This document shows, in pieces, positions 15,448 to 25,039 of a DNA stretch of 64,000 nt. This DNA comes from JAJPXC01 sp964562375 (lineage in GTDB: Bacteria; Bacteroidota; Bacteroidia; Bacteroidales; Muribaculaceae). The number at the start of each line of letters is the position of its first letter. The first letter of the stretch is position 1. The notes beneath the pieces are model-generated. The model ran no database searches and was not told the DNA's origin. It saw only the letters and a list, made by a program, of their open reading frames with translations. Made by a program: the position numbers and the translations under genes. The stretch spans positions 1-64,000 of the forward strand of contig CAZLSW010000002.1 of the NCBI GenBank assembly GCA_964562375.1, written 5' to 3'.

Positions 15448-17466
15448 TTAGTTGGCGAAGTTGACGGAGACGCCCATGAGGAAACGGGAGGGGTTGAGAG
15501 GGTAGTGGGGGAGGGAGAAGTAATCGTCTTTGCCGAACATGCCCTTGTTGAAGTGGGAATAAAGGACATAGAAACGGGCGCGTGACAGGTGGAAGTTGGC
15601 GTACAGGTTCATCATGGGGAAGCCTCCCACCTCCACCTCGTTTTGGGTGTGGAACGACATCGTGGCGGGCTGGTAGGCAAGTCCCTTGTACTTAGTGTAA
15701 TAGTCGCAATCCACGCCGAGTTGCACCGATAACACCTTGGCCACCTTGAATAGCACATAAAGGTTGGAGTACACGGCGAATTTTGGCAGGGGTATAATGC
15801 GGTCGTCCGACGACGTTTGGTAGGTCAAGCGGTTGTCCCAATGAAGCCCTTGCCACTTGAAATTTTGGCATAGTTGGAGGCTGAAAATCTGGATGGAGCC
15901 GCTGGCCTGCGCGGGCAGGGAGTTGTCGTCGAAGTAGATGTAATTCTGCACGTTCTCGACGGCGGCGGTGATCTTGGTGAAGGAGAATGGCACGATGAGG
16001 GTGCCACCCACGCGGAATCGGCGCTCCTTGCCGAAGTCGTTGTCCCATATGAAGTGGTTGCTCACGTAATGGTTCATCAGGTAGGGAGCCTCTTGGTTGG
16101 TGAAAGTGCCGAAAGCACTGATAGTCACCGAGTCGCGCAGGAGGAAGAACTTGGTTGACACCCGACCGTCGACCTTCACGTCGGCAGCGACGGGTCCTGC
16201 GATGCCCAATTCACCCGTAACCTCGTAAGTCAACAGCGAGCCGCGTTGCTTGGTCAATTGCGCGCCTACCCACAGGAGGTTGTCCTTCTGCTTTTCTTTC
16301 ACGCGGTCAACGGGGTAGGGGGTAAGCGTCTCGGGCACGGGGTCCATGCGGTAAACGGTGTCGAGGGTCTGATGGTAGGAGCGGAGCTGGTGGGTGATGT
16401 AAGCGCCGAGGCCAGCCTTAGCGTATTTGTGGAAACCCTCGAGCAGGGAGATACCAAGAGTGTTGGTGATGGTGGAGTAGGTTGTGCGGTCGCGAGTATG
16501 GGAGGGATCGAGGTAGGTTGCGTCCCAGAAGTTGCGGGCCTCACCCGAGGCGTCGTTGCGGAATAGGTGCTTGCCGTCCTTGTAGTTGAGGGTCCACACG
16601 AAGCTTGTCACGGGGATGTACTCGCGGAAGGTCACCGAGTCGGTCTCCTCGTCCTTTTCCTCATGCCAGTAACCCACTTTGTATCGGGAGTTTAGGTAAA
16701 GCTCGCCACCCACGATTTTGGAGTGGGCAGTGGTGAGGTTGGTGGGGATAGTCTTGGTATCGACGCTTGTGGAGCCGCCTTGCACCTCGGCGGGATCGGT
16801 GATATAGAGGTCGTCGGTGATGCCGCCGTTCTCCTTGTTGAGCATGTTGTAGTGCACCCAAAAGCCTTGGAACTCGAAACGGTCGCCCATGTAGGAGCCT
16901 GACACGCCCCAATTCAAGTGCTTGTCGGCCTGATAGTTGTACATACCTTTGGAGTAAAGGTAGTCGACCATGGCACCCACCTGCGTGCGCTTGTTCGCGT
17001 TGGCCGAGAAACGGGCCGAGAGCAGGTCCTGGGTCGTCTGTTTGCCGCCACCGGTGTTGTAGGTGAGCAGCGTCATGGGGATGCGGGTGTTGTAGAATTT
17101 TTGGTTGGCGAGCGAGGGGGTGTAGGGGGCCAGGGCGTCGCGGAAGAAGAAGTCGCTCATCGCCGGGCGCTCCATCCATATCATGTTGATTCCCTCGTTG
17201 CCGTAGTTGCCGGTGGTGGCATAGGCGTCGCTCACGGCCGATGGAATCGACATTTGGCAGTAGTTGACGTAGGATGTGTCGATGTCGGCTGGCTCGTGCA
17301 GACCCAGCGGTCGGAGGATTGTCCAGGCGTAGCTTGGGGCTATCTCTTGTGGCTTGGCGCCCCGGGCTCCAAGGGGTAGCAAGCCGAGGAAGAGCACGCC
17401 GAAGACGGTGGCCCAAATTCGTGATTTTATAGAGGAATGCGCTGTCGTGCAGTCGTTTACGCTCAT
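15448..17466 (-). CDS. Putative porin, outer-membrane beta-barrel
   Basis: A 672-residue protein with an N-terminal signal anchor region (residues 15-37, ending LGARGA-KPQ). The rest is a long series of amphipathic strands with aromatic girdles (FEFQGFWVHYNML, VGYWHEEKDEE, SFVWTLNYKDG, RFLMGVSVNFAN) and ends with an aromatic-polar strand, as in outer-membrane barrels. It matches the Bacteroidetes 'putative porin' type that usually follows cell-wall amidase and MCE genes. It sits 50 bases after the MCE gene and so is probably in the amidase-MCE-porin transcript. Substrate is not deducible. Confidence 0.8.
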   Translation of the reverse strand: MSVNDCTTAHSSIKSRIWATVFGVLFLGLLPLGARGAKPQEIAPSYAWTILRPLGLHEPADIDTSYVNYCQMSIPSAVSDAYATTGNYGNEGINMIWMERPAMSDFFFRDALAPYTPSLANQKFYNTRIPMTLLTYNTGGGKQTTQDLLSARFSANANKRTQVGAMVDYLYSKGMYNYQADKHLNWGVSGSYMGDRFEFQGFWVHYNMLNKENGGITDDLYITDPAEVQGGSTSVDTKTIPTNLTTAHSKIVGGELYLNSRYKVGYWHEEKDEETDSVTFREYIPVTSFVWTLNYKDGKHLFRNDASGEARNFWDATYLDPSHTRDRTTYSTITNTLGISLLEGFHKYAKAGLGAYITHQLRSYHQTLDTVYRMDPVPETLTPYPVDRVKEKQKDNLLWVGAQLTKQRGSLLTYEVTGELGIAGPVAADVKVDGRVSTKFFLLRDSVTISAFGTFTNQEAPYLMNHYVSNHFIWDNDFGKERRFRVGGTLIVPFSFTKITAAVENVQNYIYFDDNSLPAQASGSIQIFSLQLCQNFKWQGLHWDNRLTYQTSSDDRIIPLPKFAVYSNLYVLFKVAKVLSVQLGVDCDYYTKYKGLAYQPATMSFHTQNEVEVGGFPMMNLYANFHLSRARFYVLYSHFNKGMFGKDDYFSLPHYPLNPSRFLMGVSVNFAN

Positions 17467-17516
17467 CCTTTGGAAAGGTTCGTGGAACTGATAGCTAAAA
17501 AATAATGCTCAAGTGA

Positions 17517-18419
17517 TTAGAAAATCTTAATTGAGGGGATATACTTCTTGGGACGCGCCTTTAGGTCGACCATGATTGAGTCGAGGTCGTCGATCACCTG
17601 ATTGATGCCGTCGTAGAGCTTGCGGTCGTTCATCAGCAAGCCAAGCGACGAGTTGGGGTTGTTAAGCTGTGCGGTCAACTCCTTGAGGCTCTGGGTAGTA
17701 ACGGCGAGATTCTGGAGGGTTTCCTCGATGGGCGCTTGGTTGAGGGTGTAGGTGAGCGAGTCGAGGTTGGCGGTGAGGTGTTCGGCATTTACCCCGACGG
17801 TTTGGAGGGACGACATCACGGGAGGCAGCGCGTTGACTGAGCGGTTGAGAGCTTGGGTGGTAAGCTCCAGGTTGTGGGTAATCGGTCCCAGGCGGCGTAC
17901 GGCCTCAAGCAGCGCGGGGTCGCCGGCAAGGGCGTTGATTGAGGTCATCAGCGAGTCGACCTTGGGTAGGATCGATGCCACCGAGGGGAGCAGGTCCTGG
18001 CTCACGGCGTCCATCATTCCCGAAGGCACTTCGGCGATAAGCTCGTCGCCCACGTTGTGATAGTCGGGATGGTTGGAGAATTTCAGCTCGATGGAGGCTG
18101 TGCCGAGGAGGTCGCTCACGAGCACGGCCTTGGTGTCGCGGGGCACTTTCAGTTGCTTGTCGAGCGAAAGCTCCACCTTCACGTGGCCCGGGTTGTCGTA
18201 CTCGTAATAGATGTCGCGCACCAGTCCCACCTTGAAACCGTTGACCGTAACGGGGGCCGACACGGCCAGGCCTTGAACGTTGGTATAGGTGGCGTAGTAA
18301 TAATTGGCGGCCTTGAACACGTTGATGCCCTTGAGGTAGTCGATACCCACAAACAGGAACGCCAGCGCCAGGAGCACGCACGATCCGATTATCACCTCTT
18401 TGCGAAATAACTTCTTCAT
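17517..18419 (-). CDS. MCE/MlaD-domain protein
   Basis: A 300-residue inner-membrane-anchored protein of lipid transport. One transmembrane helix at about residues 8-27 (VIIGSCVLLALAFLFVGIDY) is followed by a single MCE domain at about 37-115, with the signatures NVQGLAVSAPVTVNGFKVG and LSDLLGTASIELK-like (VSDLLGTASIELKF). The rest is a long helical region (residues 130-285) expected to form the tube or needle part across the periplasm. MlaD-type proteins carry phospholipids between membranes with an ABC pair that is not coded here. It follows the amidase gene at 30 bases. Confidence 0.92.
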   Translation of the reverse strand: MKKLFRKEVIIGSCVLLALAFLFVGIDYLKGINVFKAANYYYATYTNVQGLAVSAPVTVNGFKVGLVRDIYYEYDNPGHVKVELSLDKQLKVPRDTKAVLVSDLLGTASIELKFSNHPDYHNVGDELIAEVPSGMMDAVSQDLLPSVASILPKVDSLMTSINALAGDPALLEAVRRLGPITHNLELTTQALNRSVNALPPVMSSLQTVGVNAEHLTANLDSLTYTLNQAPIEETLQNLAVTTQSLKELTAQLNNPNSSLGLLMNDRKLYDGINQVIDDLDSIMVDLKARPKKYIPSIKIF

Positions 18420-18449
18420 ATCTGATTGGTTGTTAGGCCCTTACAAGGG

Positions 18450-19781
18450 TTATTTGACACGTCGGTCACCCCGGAAGGTGGTGATGAACGCGTCGGGAAA
18501 TTTTTCTTTGATTTTGCGTAATATTTTTTCAGCCTCTTTCCACGTGCGGGCTTCGCCGTAGGTGTACTTGTAGACGCCTTTATCTTTGTAGTAACTTACT
18601 GGGTACAAGCCTTTAAACTGGCGGGAACCCTTTTCGTAAAGCTTGTTGGAGGTCAAGAACTGTACCTTGTAGACGGTGACGTCCTTGGCTGTTTCGGCCT
18701 TGTGGGCTTGCTCTTGCTGGGCGGCTTGCTCTTTGGCGGCTTTTTCTTGGGCCTCCTGCTGCTTCTTGGCCGCCTCCTCTTTGGCTTTTTTCTTCTTTTC
18801 CTTTTTCTTCTTTTCCTTGGAGGCGGAGATGGCCTCGGTTGTATCGACCGTCGAATCCGGGTTCAATTGGGCTGACTCTTGATGGCTTTCCAAGGCCGGC
18901 TCCCCAAGGTCGTCGCCCAGTTCGGCCGCGGTAAGGGGCTTGGTGGGGGTGACGCCGATTGAGCGGTCGTAGGAGGCTTTGTAGGAGCAGAAAGCGTCGT
19001 AGATGCCGTTGGCGAGCTTCTCCTGGCCTTTCTTGGAGTTGAGGAATTTCTCTACGTCGGGGTTGCAGATGAAATCCAGCTCGATCAGCACCGATGGCAT
19101 GCTTGTGGCCCAGAGCACCCAAAAACCGGCTTGGCGTACGCCCTTGTCGGCTCGCCCGGCGTTGGCAACGAGTTGATTCTCAACTTCCGAGGCGAAGGCC
19201 ACGCTCTGCTCCATGTGTTTGTTTTGGGATATCTCAAACATTATGTAGCTTTCGGTCGATGTTGGGTCAAATCCCTGATATACAGTAGAGTAATCGCTTT
19301 CTAGGGTGATTACCGAGTTTTCTCGCTTGGCCACCTCAAGGTTGGCGTCGCTCTTGTGGAGGCCCAGGGTGTACACCGATGCGCCATTGACCGTTGAGCG
19401 GTTCTTGGCTTTTTTGTCGACCGAGTTGACGTGAATCGACACGAAGAGGTCGCCATGGGCGCGGTTGGCGATGTCGGCGCGCTCCTTCAGGGAGATGAAT
19501 CGGTCGGTGTCGCGGGTGTACACCACCTTCACGTCCTTCATCCCTTTCTTGACCTTTTCGCCGAAGAGACGGGCAACGTTCAAGTTGATGGTTTTTTCGT
19601 TGGTGAGTTGGCCGATAGCCCCATAGTCCTTGCCGCCGTGACCGGGGTCGATCACGAGCGTGAAAGTCTCGGCCGACGACGCCGCAAGGCATCCCAGCGC
19701 AACGACCGTCAAGGTCACCAGCCAGCCTCTCGCGGCGGCCGTTAACCGTAGTATTGGAGCACTCATTTGGGGCTTTCTCAT
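18450..19781 (-). CDS. N-acetylmuramoyl-L-alanine amidase, Amidase_3 type
   Basis: A 443-residue exported zinc amidase that removes stem peptides from peptidoglycan, used in daughter-cell separation. After a signal sequence (to about residue 38) the catalytic domain runs to about 265, with zinc ligands His48 (DPGHGG), Glu62 (TNEKTIN) and His117 (SIHVN) and the catalytic Glu in VLIELDF. A highly charged Lys/Glu/Ala/Gln linker (about 310-370) leads to a C-terminal domain (VYKVQFLTSNK ... TWKEAEKILRKIK) that resembles SPOR peptidoglycan-binding modules. The ATG at 19781 is used; a second ATG at 19766 is also possible. Confidence 0.93.
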   Translation of the reverse strand: MRKPQMSAPILRLTAAARGWLVTLTVVALGCLAASSAETFTLVIDPGHGGKDYGAIGQLTNEKTINLNVARLFGEKVKKGMKDVKVVYTRDTDRFISLKERADIANRAHGDLFVSIHVNSVDKKAKNRSTVNGASVYTLGLHKSDANLEVAKRENSVITLESDYSTVYQGFDPTSTESYIMFEISQNKHMEQSVAFASEVENQLVANAGRADKGVRQAGFWVLWATSMPSVLIELDFICNPDVEKFLNSKKGQEKLANGIYDAFCSYKASYDRSIGVTPTKPLTAAELGDDLGEPALESHQESAQLNPDSTVDTTEAISASKEKKKKEKKKKAKEEAAKKQQEAQEKAAKEQAAQQEQAHKAETAKDVTVYKVQFLTSNKLYEKGSRQFKGLYPVSYYKDKGVYKYTYGEARTWKEAEKILRKIKEKFPDAFITTFRGDRRVK

Positions 19782-19792
19782 CAAATTTCACG

Positions 19793-19800
19793 CAAAATTA
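19793..19800 (-). promoter_or_regulatory. -7 element for the amidase operon
   Basis: TAATTTTG on the minus strand fits TAnnTTTG. It lies only 12 bases before the ATG at 19781, which would make a nearly leaderless message or favour the ATG at 19766. No convincing -33 box. Confidence 0.35.
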
Positions 19801-19865
19801 GAAAAATTTAGGCAAACTCGCGTCATTTTGTAGAATAATATCGGCTTCTGAGGCGTTGAATAGGT

Positions 19866-20825
19866 ATGAAACGACTAATATTTCCTCTTATACTCCTAAT
19901 CGGTGTGCTGGCTGGCTGCACGTCGAGGGTGTCCCATAACTCCGAGCCATTGACAATCGAGCGCCTTGACCATACAGTGGAAACCGGTCAGGCCGTGCCC
20001 GATTCCCTGCGCGATGGAATGAAGCTGTATCTTGGCGTTTTGGGCATAGCTTGCACCGACGAGGCCCTGGGTGACTGCGTCGACGCGCTGCGCCACAATA
20101 GGTTGATTGAGGTGTTTGGCCCTGATGTCGACAGCCGTTTGGGCGACTTAGCCCCCATAGAGGCAACTTTGGGCGAGGCTCGCCAGACGCTATCGCGGGT
20201 GGCACCCAAGGCTTGCATGGACCGTGTGTACGGCATCATCAGCCCCTATCGACAGGGAGTGGTGACCACCGACAGCGCCGTGTTGATAGCCCTGAACTTG
20301 TACTTAGGCCCCGATTACCTTGGTTATGAGGGATTTGAACAATATTTTCGCCAGTCGCGTGTGAAGGAGCGCATCCCCTACGACGTGGTGGAGGCGGTAG
20401 TCGCCGCTGGATATCCTCAGGACGATTCGCAGCCGCTAACCCTCTTGCAGCGAATGCTTTACCAAGGGGCGTTGGTGCACGCCACCGTGGAGTCGCTGCC
20501 CAATGCCTCGCTGGCCACGTCCATCGGTGTGACCGACGAGCAGCTAAAGTGGCTCGACCAGAACGAGCATAATATATGGAATGCCCTGATTTCCCGCAAC
20601 TTGCTTTACTCGACCGACGACCTTGAGACCTCGCGGCTGATCGCTCCAGGTCCTGGGTGCTTCACGTTGAATCCCGACTGTCCCGCTCGCGTGGGACGCT
20701 ACGTGGGCTATCGCATCGTGCAGCATTACCTCGAGCGCCACCCCGACGCCACTCCCGAGGATCTGCTGTCGCCCGCCTTCTACCTCGGCACCTCCACCCT
20801 CCTCGACTCCCGCTACAACCCCTAG
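19866..20825 (+). CDS. GldB-like lipoprotein
   Basis: A 319-residue lipoprotein with lipobox GVLAGC (Cys18). The order of motifs is that of gliding-motility lipoprotein GldB homologues: an N-terminal IERLDHTV-type segment, DSAVLIALNLYLGPDYL in the middle, LLQRMLYQGALVHATVESLP, EQLKWLDQNEHNIW, then LLYSTD and a C-terminal PARVGRYVGYRIVQHYLERH. In gliding Bacteroidetes GldB is needed for motility and links to type IX secretion; in non-gliding gut species its role is unclear. Divergent from the amidase gene across an 84-base gap. Confidence 0.75.
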   Translation: MKRLIFPLILLIGVLAGCTSRVSHNSEPLTIERLDHTVETGQAVPDSLRDGMKLYLGVLGIACTDEALGDCVDALRHNRLIEVFGPDVDSRLGDLAPIEATLGEARQTLSRVAPKACMDRVYGIISPYRQGVVTTDSAVLIALNLYLGPDYLGYEGFEQYFRQSRVKERIPYDVVEAVVAAGYPQDDSQPLTLLQRMLYQGALVHATVESLPNASLATSIGVTDEQLKWLDQNEHNIWNALISRNLLYSTDDLETSRLIAPGPGCFTLNPDCPARVGRYVGYRIVQHYLERHPDATPEDLLSPAFYLGTSTLLDSRYNP

Positions 20826-20837
20826 ATAAGTAGGAGA

Positions 20838-20925
20838 TCCCGCCGTGTCGGCGGGACAGCGGCAAGGTTGTTGTGCAGTCGTGTACACGAGTGCGCGAAT
20901 ACACGAGTACACGACAGGCTGGTGT
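20838..20925. repeat. Hairpin and ACGAATACACGAGT-type octamer repeats
   Basis: TCCCGCCG-TGT-CGGCGGGA at 20838-20856 is a strong hairpin just after the gldB-like stop and may end its transcript, though without a T-tract. Bases 20880-20921 carry the CACGAATA-like octamer pattern (GTACACGAGTGCGCGAATAC) that also appears near ilvC. The rest of the spacer up to the promoter at 21026 is GC-rich with nothing recognised. Confidence 0.65.
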
Positions 20926-21025
20926 AGGAGCGGAGGGTGATGGCTGTCCAAGGCGTCCCCTTGGGCTGGCGCGGACGCTCGGGATGGGCGCGAAGGGTGG
21001 AATTGTTGGGAGAAAGGGTAGGGGA

Positions 21026-21057
21026 TTGGGTGGTTTCAGTTAAATTTGTTAACTTTG
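21026..21057 (+). promoter_or_regulatory. Promoter of the coiled-coil to EptA operon
   Basis: TAACTTTG at 21050-21057 fits the -7 box; the -33 region at 21026-21029 is TTGG, one base off TTTG, with a 20-base spacer. Transcription should start near 21064, 37 bases before the ATG at 21101. Confidence 0.55.
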
Positions 21058-21100
21058 TAGCCAAATTAGGATTCTAACCCGTAGAATACGCGTATATATT

Positions 21101-22021
21101 ATGACTGAACAAAGCAAGAAATCCAAGGGCATGCTCATCGCGCTGATCGCCATGGGCGTGTTGCTCGTGGGCGCCGTGCTGGCGATGATCCTGGTGTCGA
21201 CCTCCAAGACCAAGCAACTCGACGAGGCCCGCAATCTCAACGAGCAGCTACAGTTGACCAACGAGCAGCTGCAATTGGCCAATGAGTATCAAGCCCTTAA
21301 CATAGAGTTCCAGCAGTACGAGAACCAAACTCAAATGCTGGCCAACGACTCGCTCAACATTAAATACAACGCCGCCAAGCAGAAGGTGGAAAAACTCCTG
21401 CAGGAGCTCAACAACGAGAAGACCAAGAGCGCCAAGCGCATCAAGGAGCTGGAGGGGGAGATCTCGACCCTCAAGGGGATTATGCGTCACTATGTGGCTC
21501 AAATCGACTCGCTAGGCAAAGAGAACGCTGGATTGCGCGCCGAAAATGAGCAGATCAAAACTCAGAATCAGCAGCTATCTACCCAGGTGGCGAGCGTGTC
21601 GCAGCAGAATGAGCGACTAAACGAGCGCATGACCTTAGCTGAGAAGCTCAATGTGACAGGAGTGAAGCTTACATCGCTGAAGAAGAACGGCAAAGAGGAG
21701 AAGAATATCACCAAGGCCAAGCAACTGATGGTGACGTTCACAATCCCGCAGAACAATTCCACGCCGGTAGGGATGAAGAAGATCTACCTGCGTATCGTCA
21801 ATCCCGAGGGCGACGTGCTGTCGGGGGGACCGTCGTTCACGTTTGAGGGTGCCACGCTTAGCTCAACGGCGATGAAAGCTATTGAGTATCAGGGCGAGGA
21901 GGTGTCGTCGATCAAGATTTACTGGGATGTCAACACGACGTTGAATCCCGGCGAGTACACCGTGGAGCTGTTCTGCGACAACTATCGCCTGGCCTCGCGG
22001 AGATTTACGATGAAGAAATAA
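21101..22021 (+). CDS. Membrane-anchored coiled-coil protein
   Basis: A 306-residue protein of unknown role. A short basic N-terminus is followed by one transmembrane helix at about 11-31 (MLIALIAMGVLLVGAVLAMIL), then a long coiled coil from about 36 to 190 with Gln/Glu/Leu heptads (NEQLQLTNEQLQLANEY and onwards). The last 100 residues are a beta-rich globular domain (KQLMVTFTIPQNNSTP, KIYLRIVNPEGDVLSGG, LNPGEYTVELFCDNYRL). The design suggests an inner-membrane anchor with a periplasmic stalk and head. It starts the operon; the MgtC-like gene follows at 34 bases. Confidence 0.75.
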   Translation: MTEQSKKSKGMLIALIAMGVLLVGAVLAMILVSTSKTKQLDEARNLNEQLQLTNEQLQLANEYQALNIEFQQYENQTQMLANDSLNIKYNAAKQKVEKLLQELNNEKTKSAKRIKELEGEISTLKGIMRHYVAQIDSLGKENAGLRAENEQIKTQNQQLSTQVASVSQQNERLNERMTLAEKLNVTGVKLTSLKKNGKEEKNITKAKQLMVTFTIPQNNSTPVGMKKIYLRIVNPEGDVLSGGPSFTFEGATLSSTAMKAIEYQGEEVSSIKIYWDVNTTLNPGEYTVELFCDNYRLASRRFTMKK

Positions 22022-22055
22022 GAGAGCGGCCCCCAACCCCCTGAAACCTCCACCA

Positions 22056-22778
22056 ATGGATTGGCTGCAATACTTTTACGACCAGATAGAGGCGACTGAG
22101 GTCAACACGGTCTCCTCGGTGTTCAAGCTCGGGCTGAGCCTGCTGCTTGGAAGCGTCGTGGGGTTTGAGCGCAAGCGCAAGGGCCAGACGGCGGGGGTGC
22201 GCACCTTCTCGATGATCGCGATGGGTGCCACGTTGGCGATGTTGCTGTCAATCTACGTGCCGCAGGAGTACCTGGGGCTGAAGAATGGCGACCCCGGGCG
22301 AATCGCGGCGCAGGTGATCTCGGGTATCGGCTTCCTAGGCGCCGGGGCGATAATCCAGATGAAAGGGTCGGTGCGCGGCTTGACCACGGCTGCCGGCATA
22401 TGGATGGTGGCTACGATAGGCATGGCAGTGGGCGTGGGGATGTACGCTATCTCCATTATCGCCACGTGCCTGATACTCTTTGTGCTGGTGCAGATCGAGC
22501 GCTACGAGCATCGGTTGAACGCTGGTGTCGACTCCCGTATCATCCGCCTGAAGGTGCAGGGGATTGTGAAGGACATCGCCGACTATCGCAACGCCCTACA
22601 ATCCTACCACGTGACGTTGACCAACGTGTACGTGGAATACGACTACGACGACAATATCACGCGCCTCAACTTAATAGTGTTGCTGCGCGAAAATACCGAT
22701 TATATAGCATTATTTGCCTCTCTCCGTGACATTAATCCCACGTTAACTATTTCGTTGGGTAATCAGGTAAGTATATGA
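22056..22778 (+). CDS. MgtC/SapB-family membrane protein
   Basis: A 240-residue inner-membrane protein. The MgtC domain fills about residues 20-150 with family motifs GSVVGFERKRKGQTAGVRTF, RIAAQVISGIGFLGAGAII and VRGLTTAAGIWMVA, forming four to five membrane helices. A soluble C-terminal part (IIRLKVQGIVKDIADYRN onwards) resembles the ACT-like tail of longer family members. MgtC proteins in pathogens affect Mg limitation and virulence by acting on the ATP synthase, but most family members have no assigned role. Its stop overlaps the next gene's start by four bases, so it is translationally coupled to the antiporter. Confidence 0.92.
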   Translation: MDWLQYFYDQIEATEVNTVSSVFKLGLSLLLGSVVGFERKRKGQTAGVRTFSMIAMGATLAMLLSIYVPQEYLGLKNGDPGRIAAQVISGIGFLGAGAIIQMKGSVRGLTTAAGIWMVATIGMAVGVGMYAISIIATCLILFVLVQIERYEHRLNAGVDSRIIRLKVQGIVKDIADYRNALQSYHVTLTNVYVEYDYDDNITRLNLIVLLRENTDYIALFASLRDINPTLTISLGNQVSI

Positions 22779-25033
22779 TAGCATTGACCGCGCAAGTGGC
22801 CACCGAAACGGCTGAGATGAACGTCGAGGGGTTGATTTCCGACCTCGCGTTTATCCTCCTATTGGGTGCAGCCGTTACGCTGATTTTCAAGTGGATAAAG
22901 CAACCCGTGGTGCTGGGGTACATAGTGGCTGGCTTCTTGGCGAGCCCCAATTTCGAGTACCTGCCCTCGGTGACCACCATCGAGAATATCGACCTGTGGG
23001 CACAGGTGGGAATCATCGTGATGCTGTTCTCGCTGGGCTTGGAGTTTAGTTTCAAGAAATTGATGAACGTGGGTGGTTCGGGCGTGGTCACGGCATTGAT
23101 AATCATCACGGGGATGACCCTGTGTGGCGTCGTTTTGGGCCACGTGTGGGGATTCTCGTCGATCAACTGCCTGTTCCTGGGCGGCATGATTTCGATGCAG
23201 TCGACCACGATTATTATCAAGGCGTTCACCGATATGGGGCTGAAACAGAAGAAGTTTGCCTCGATTGTGCTGGGTGTGTTGATTGTTGAGGACCTGTTTG
23301 CCGTGGTGATGATGGTTGTGCTGTCGTCGGTGGCAATGACCAATTCGGTGGACGGCGGCGAGATGATCTACTCCATTTCTAAGCTGGCTTTCTTCTTGAT
23401 AATCTGGTTCTTGGTGGGCGTGTTCCTGTTGCCGTCGTTGCTCAATTCCTCTCGACGGTACTTGAACAACGAGACGCTGCTGGTGGTGTCGATGGGTTTA
23501 TGCCTTGGCATGGCGGTGTTCTCGGTGATGTGCGGTTTCTCGCTGGCATTGGGAGCGTTCGTGATGGGCTCGATTTTGGCTGGCACGTCGCTTGCCGAGA
23601 GCATCGAGAAAGTGACCGAGCCGGTGAAAAACCTGTTTGGGGCCGTGTTCTTCATCTCGGTAGGCATGCTTGTCGACCCCCACACGTTGGTGGAATATTG
23701 GAAACCGATTGTGGCCTTGTCGGCGCTCGTGATCGTGGGTGGCATCGTGTTTGGCTCGGGGGGCATGCTGGTGACTGGTCAATCGCTGCGTGTGGCCATC
23801 GAGAGCGGTTTTTCGCTGACGCAGATTGGCGAGTTTTCGTTCATCATCGCCACGCTGGGCTTGTCGCTTGGCGTGCTTGAGCAAGCATTGTACCCGATTA
23901 TCGTGGCGGTGTCGGTAATCACCACGTTCACAACCCCTTACATGATAAAAGCGGCCGACCCGGCGGCAACGTGGGTGGAGCGGCATCTGCCCAAGCGGCT
24001 CAGTTTCTTGATCAACCGCTACTCGCGCAAGGCACAGGAGGAGAGCGCTACGGTGACGTTGTGGCACACCGTGCTGCGCCGTTATGCGTGGCGAGTGGTG
24101 CTGTATTCCATAGTGCTGTTGGCGATGTGCCTGATTTCCAAGCACTTGTTGTTGCCTTGGCTTGAGGAGAAATTCCTTGGGTGGGGCAAGGCGTTGTGTG
24201 GACTGTTGACGTTGGCTGGGATGGCGCCGTTCCTGTTGGCGTTGTCGTTGCCCGCGTCGGTCCGCACCGAGCGCGACCGCCTGCTGGAGGCCAACGCCCG
24301 CTTTGACGTGCCACTGATTGTGATGACCGTGCTGAGACTGTTTATCGCCCTGATGTTCATTATCTATGCGATAAGCTCGATATGGTCGGCCTCTATCGGA
24401 ATCGCTACGGGTCTGGCTGTCTTCACGTTGCTTATTTTCTTCTTCTCGTCGCATGTGAAGGCACGCATGCGACGAATTGAGTCGAAATTTCTTGACAACC
24501 TCAACGAGCGCGAGCTGCGTCGCTCAGGTCGTAACAATGTGGTTATAAGTGATTTGCATCTGGCTTATATGACAATAGGCTACGGGTGCCCCTTTGTGGG
24601 AGAGCGGTTGCGGGATTCCAACCTTCGGCGCGCTTACGGCGTTAATGTAGTAAGCATAAGTCGCGGTGGCGAGGGTATACCCATCCCTTCGGGCGACCAG
24701 CGAATCTTCCCGGGCGACACCATCGGCGTGATCGGCACCGACGAGCAGATTCAGCGGTTGCTGGCCGATGCCGAGCGCGACGAAACGCTCACCGACCACA
24801 CCAGCGATGTAAATCCACAGAATTTCCGTATGACTCCGCTTCAACTATCTGACAATTCGCCACTTATCGGCAAGAGTGCGACCACGGCTAACCTGCGCCG
24901 TGAGCACACGGCCCTGGTTGTGGCGTTGCAACGCGGGGATGATTATATCCCGGTGAACGGTCAGGAGAGATTCGAGGCCGGAGATACCGTGTGGATGGTG
25001 GGTGACCCTAAACAGTTGGCCACGCTTAAATAA
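22775..25033 (+). CDS. CPA2-family cation:proton antiporter with TrkA-C domains
   Basis: A 752-residue inner-membrane transporter. Residues 20-400 form a CPA2/KefB-type exchanger of about 12 helices (VVLGYIVAGFLASP, MLFSLGLEFSFKKL, GGMISMQSTTIIIKAF, IVEDLFAVVMM, ISVGMLVDP, GEFSFIIATLGLSLG). A second set of membrane helices at about 440-550 is extra relative to plain KefB. The C-terminus has two TrkA-C modules (about 585-670 and 680-752; GDQRIFPGDTIGVIGTDEQI and ERFEAGDTVWMVGDPKQL) that usually sense nucleotides or ions. The transported ion (K or Na) cannot be told. Confidence 0.92.
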   Translation: MIALTAQVATETAEMNVEGLISDLAFILLLGAAVTLIFKWIKQPVVLGYIVAGFLASPNFEYLPSVTTIENIDLWAQVGIIVMLFSLGLEFSFKKLMNVGGSGVVTALIIITGMTLCGVVLGHVWGFSSINCLFLGGMISMQSTTIIIKAFTDMGLKQKKFASIVLGVLIVEDLFAVVMMVVLSSVAMTNSVDGGEMIYSISKLAFFLIIWFLVGVFLLPSLLNSSRRYLNNETLLVVSMGLCLGMAVFSVMCGFSLALGAFVMGSILAGTSLAESIEKVTEPVKNLFGAVFFISVGMLVDPHTLVEYWKPIVALSALVIVGGIVFGSGGMLVTGQSLRVAIESGFSLTQIGEFSFIIATLGLSLGVLEQALYPIIVAVSVITTFTTPYMIKAADPAATWVERHLPKRLSFLINRYSRKAQEESATVTLWHTVLRRYAWRVVLYSIVLLAMCLISKHLLLPWLEEKFLGWGKALCGLLTLAGMAPFLLALSLPASVRTERDRLLEANARFDVPLIVMTVLRLFIALMFIIYAISSIWSASIGIATGLAVFTLLIFFFSSHVKARMRRIESKFLDNLNERELRRSGRNNVVISDLHLAYMTIGYGCPFVGERLRDSNLRRAYGVNVVSISRGGEGIPIPSGDQRIFPGDTIGVIGTDEQIQRLLADAERDETLTDHTSDVNPQNFRMTPLQLSDNSPLIGKSATTANLRREHTALVVALQRGDDYIPVNGQERFEAGDTVWMVGDPKQLATLK

Positions 25034-25039
25034 CAGAAT

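Noticed and set aside
20544..20951. Minus-strand ORF opposite the gldB-like gene
   Set aside because: Shadow ORF with no start signal; composition follows the reverse of the real gene.
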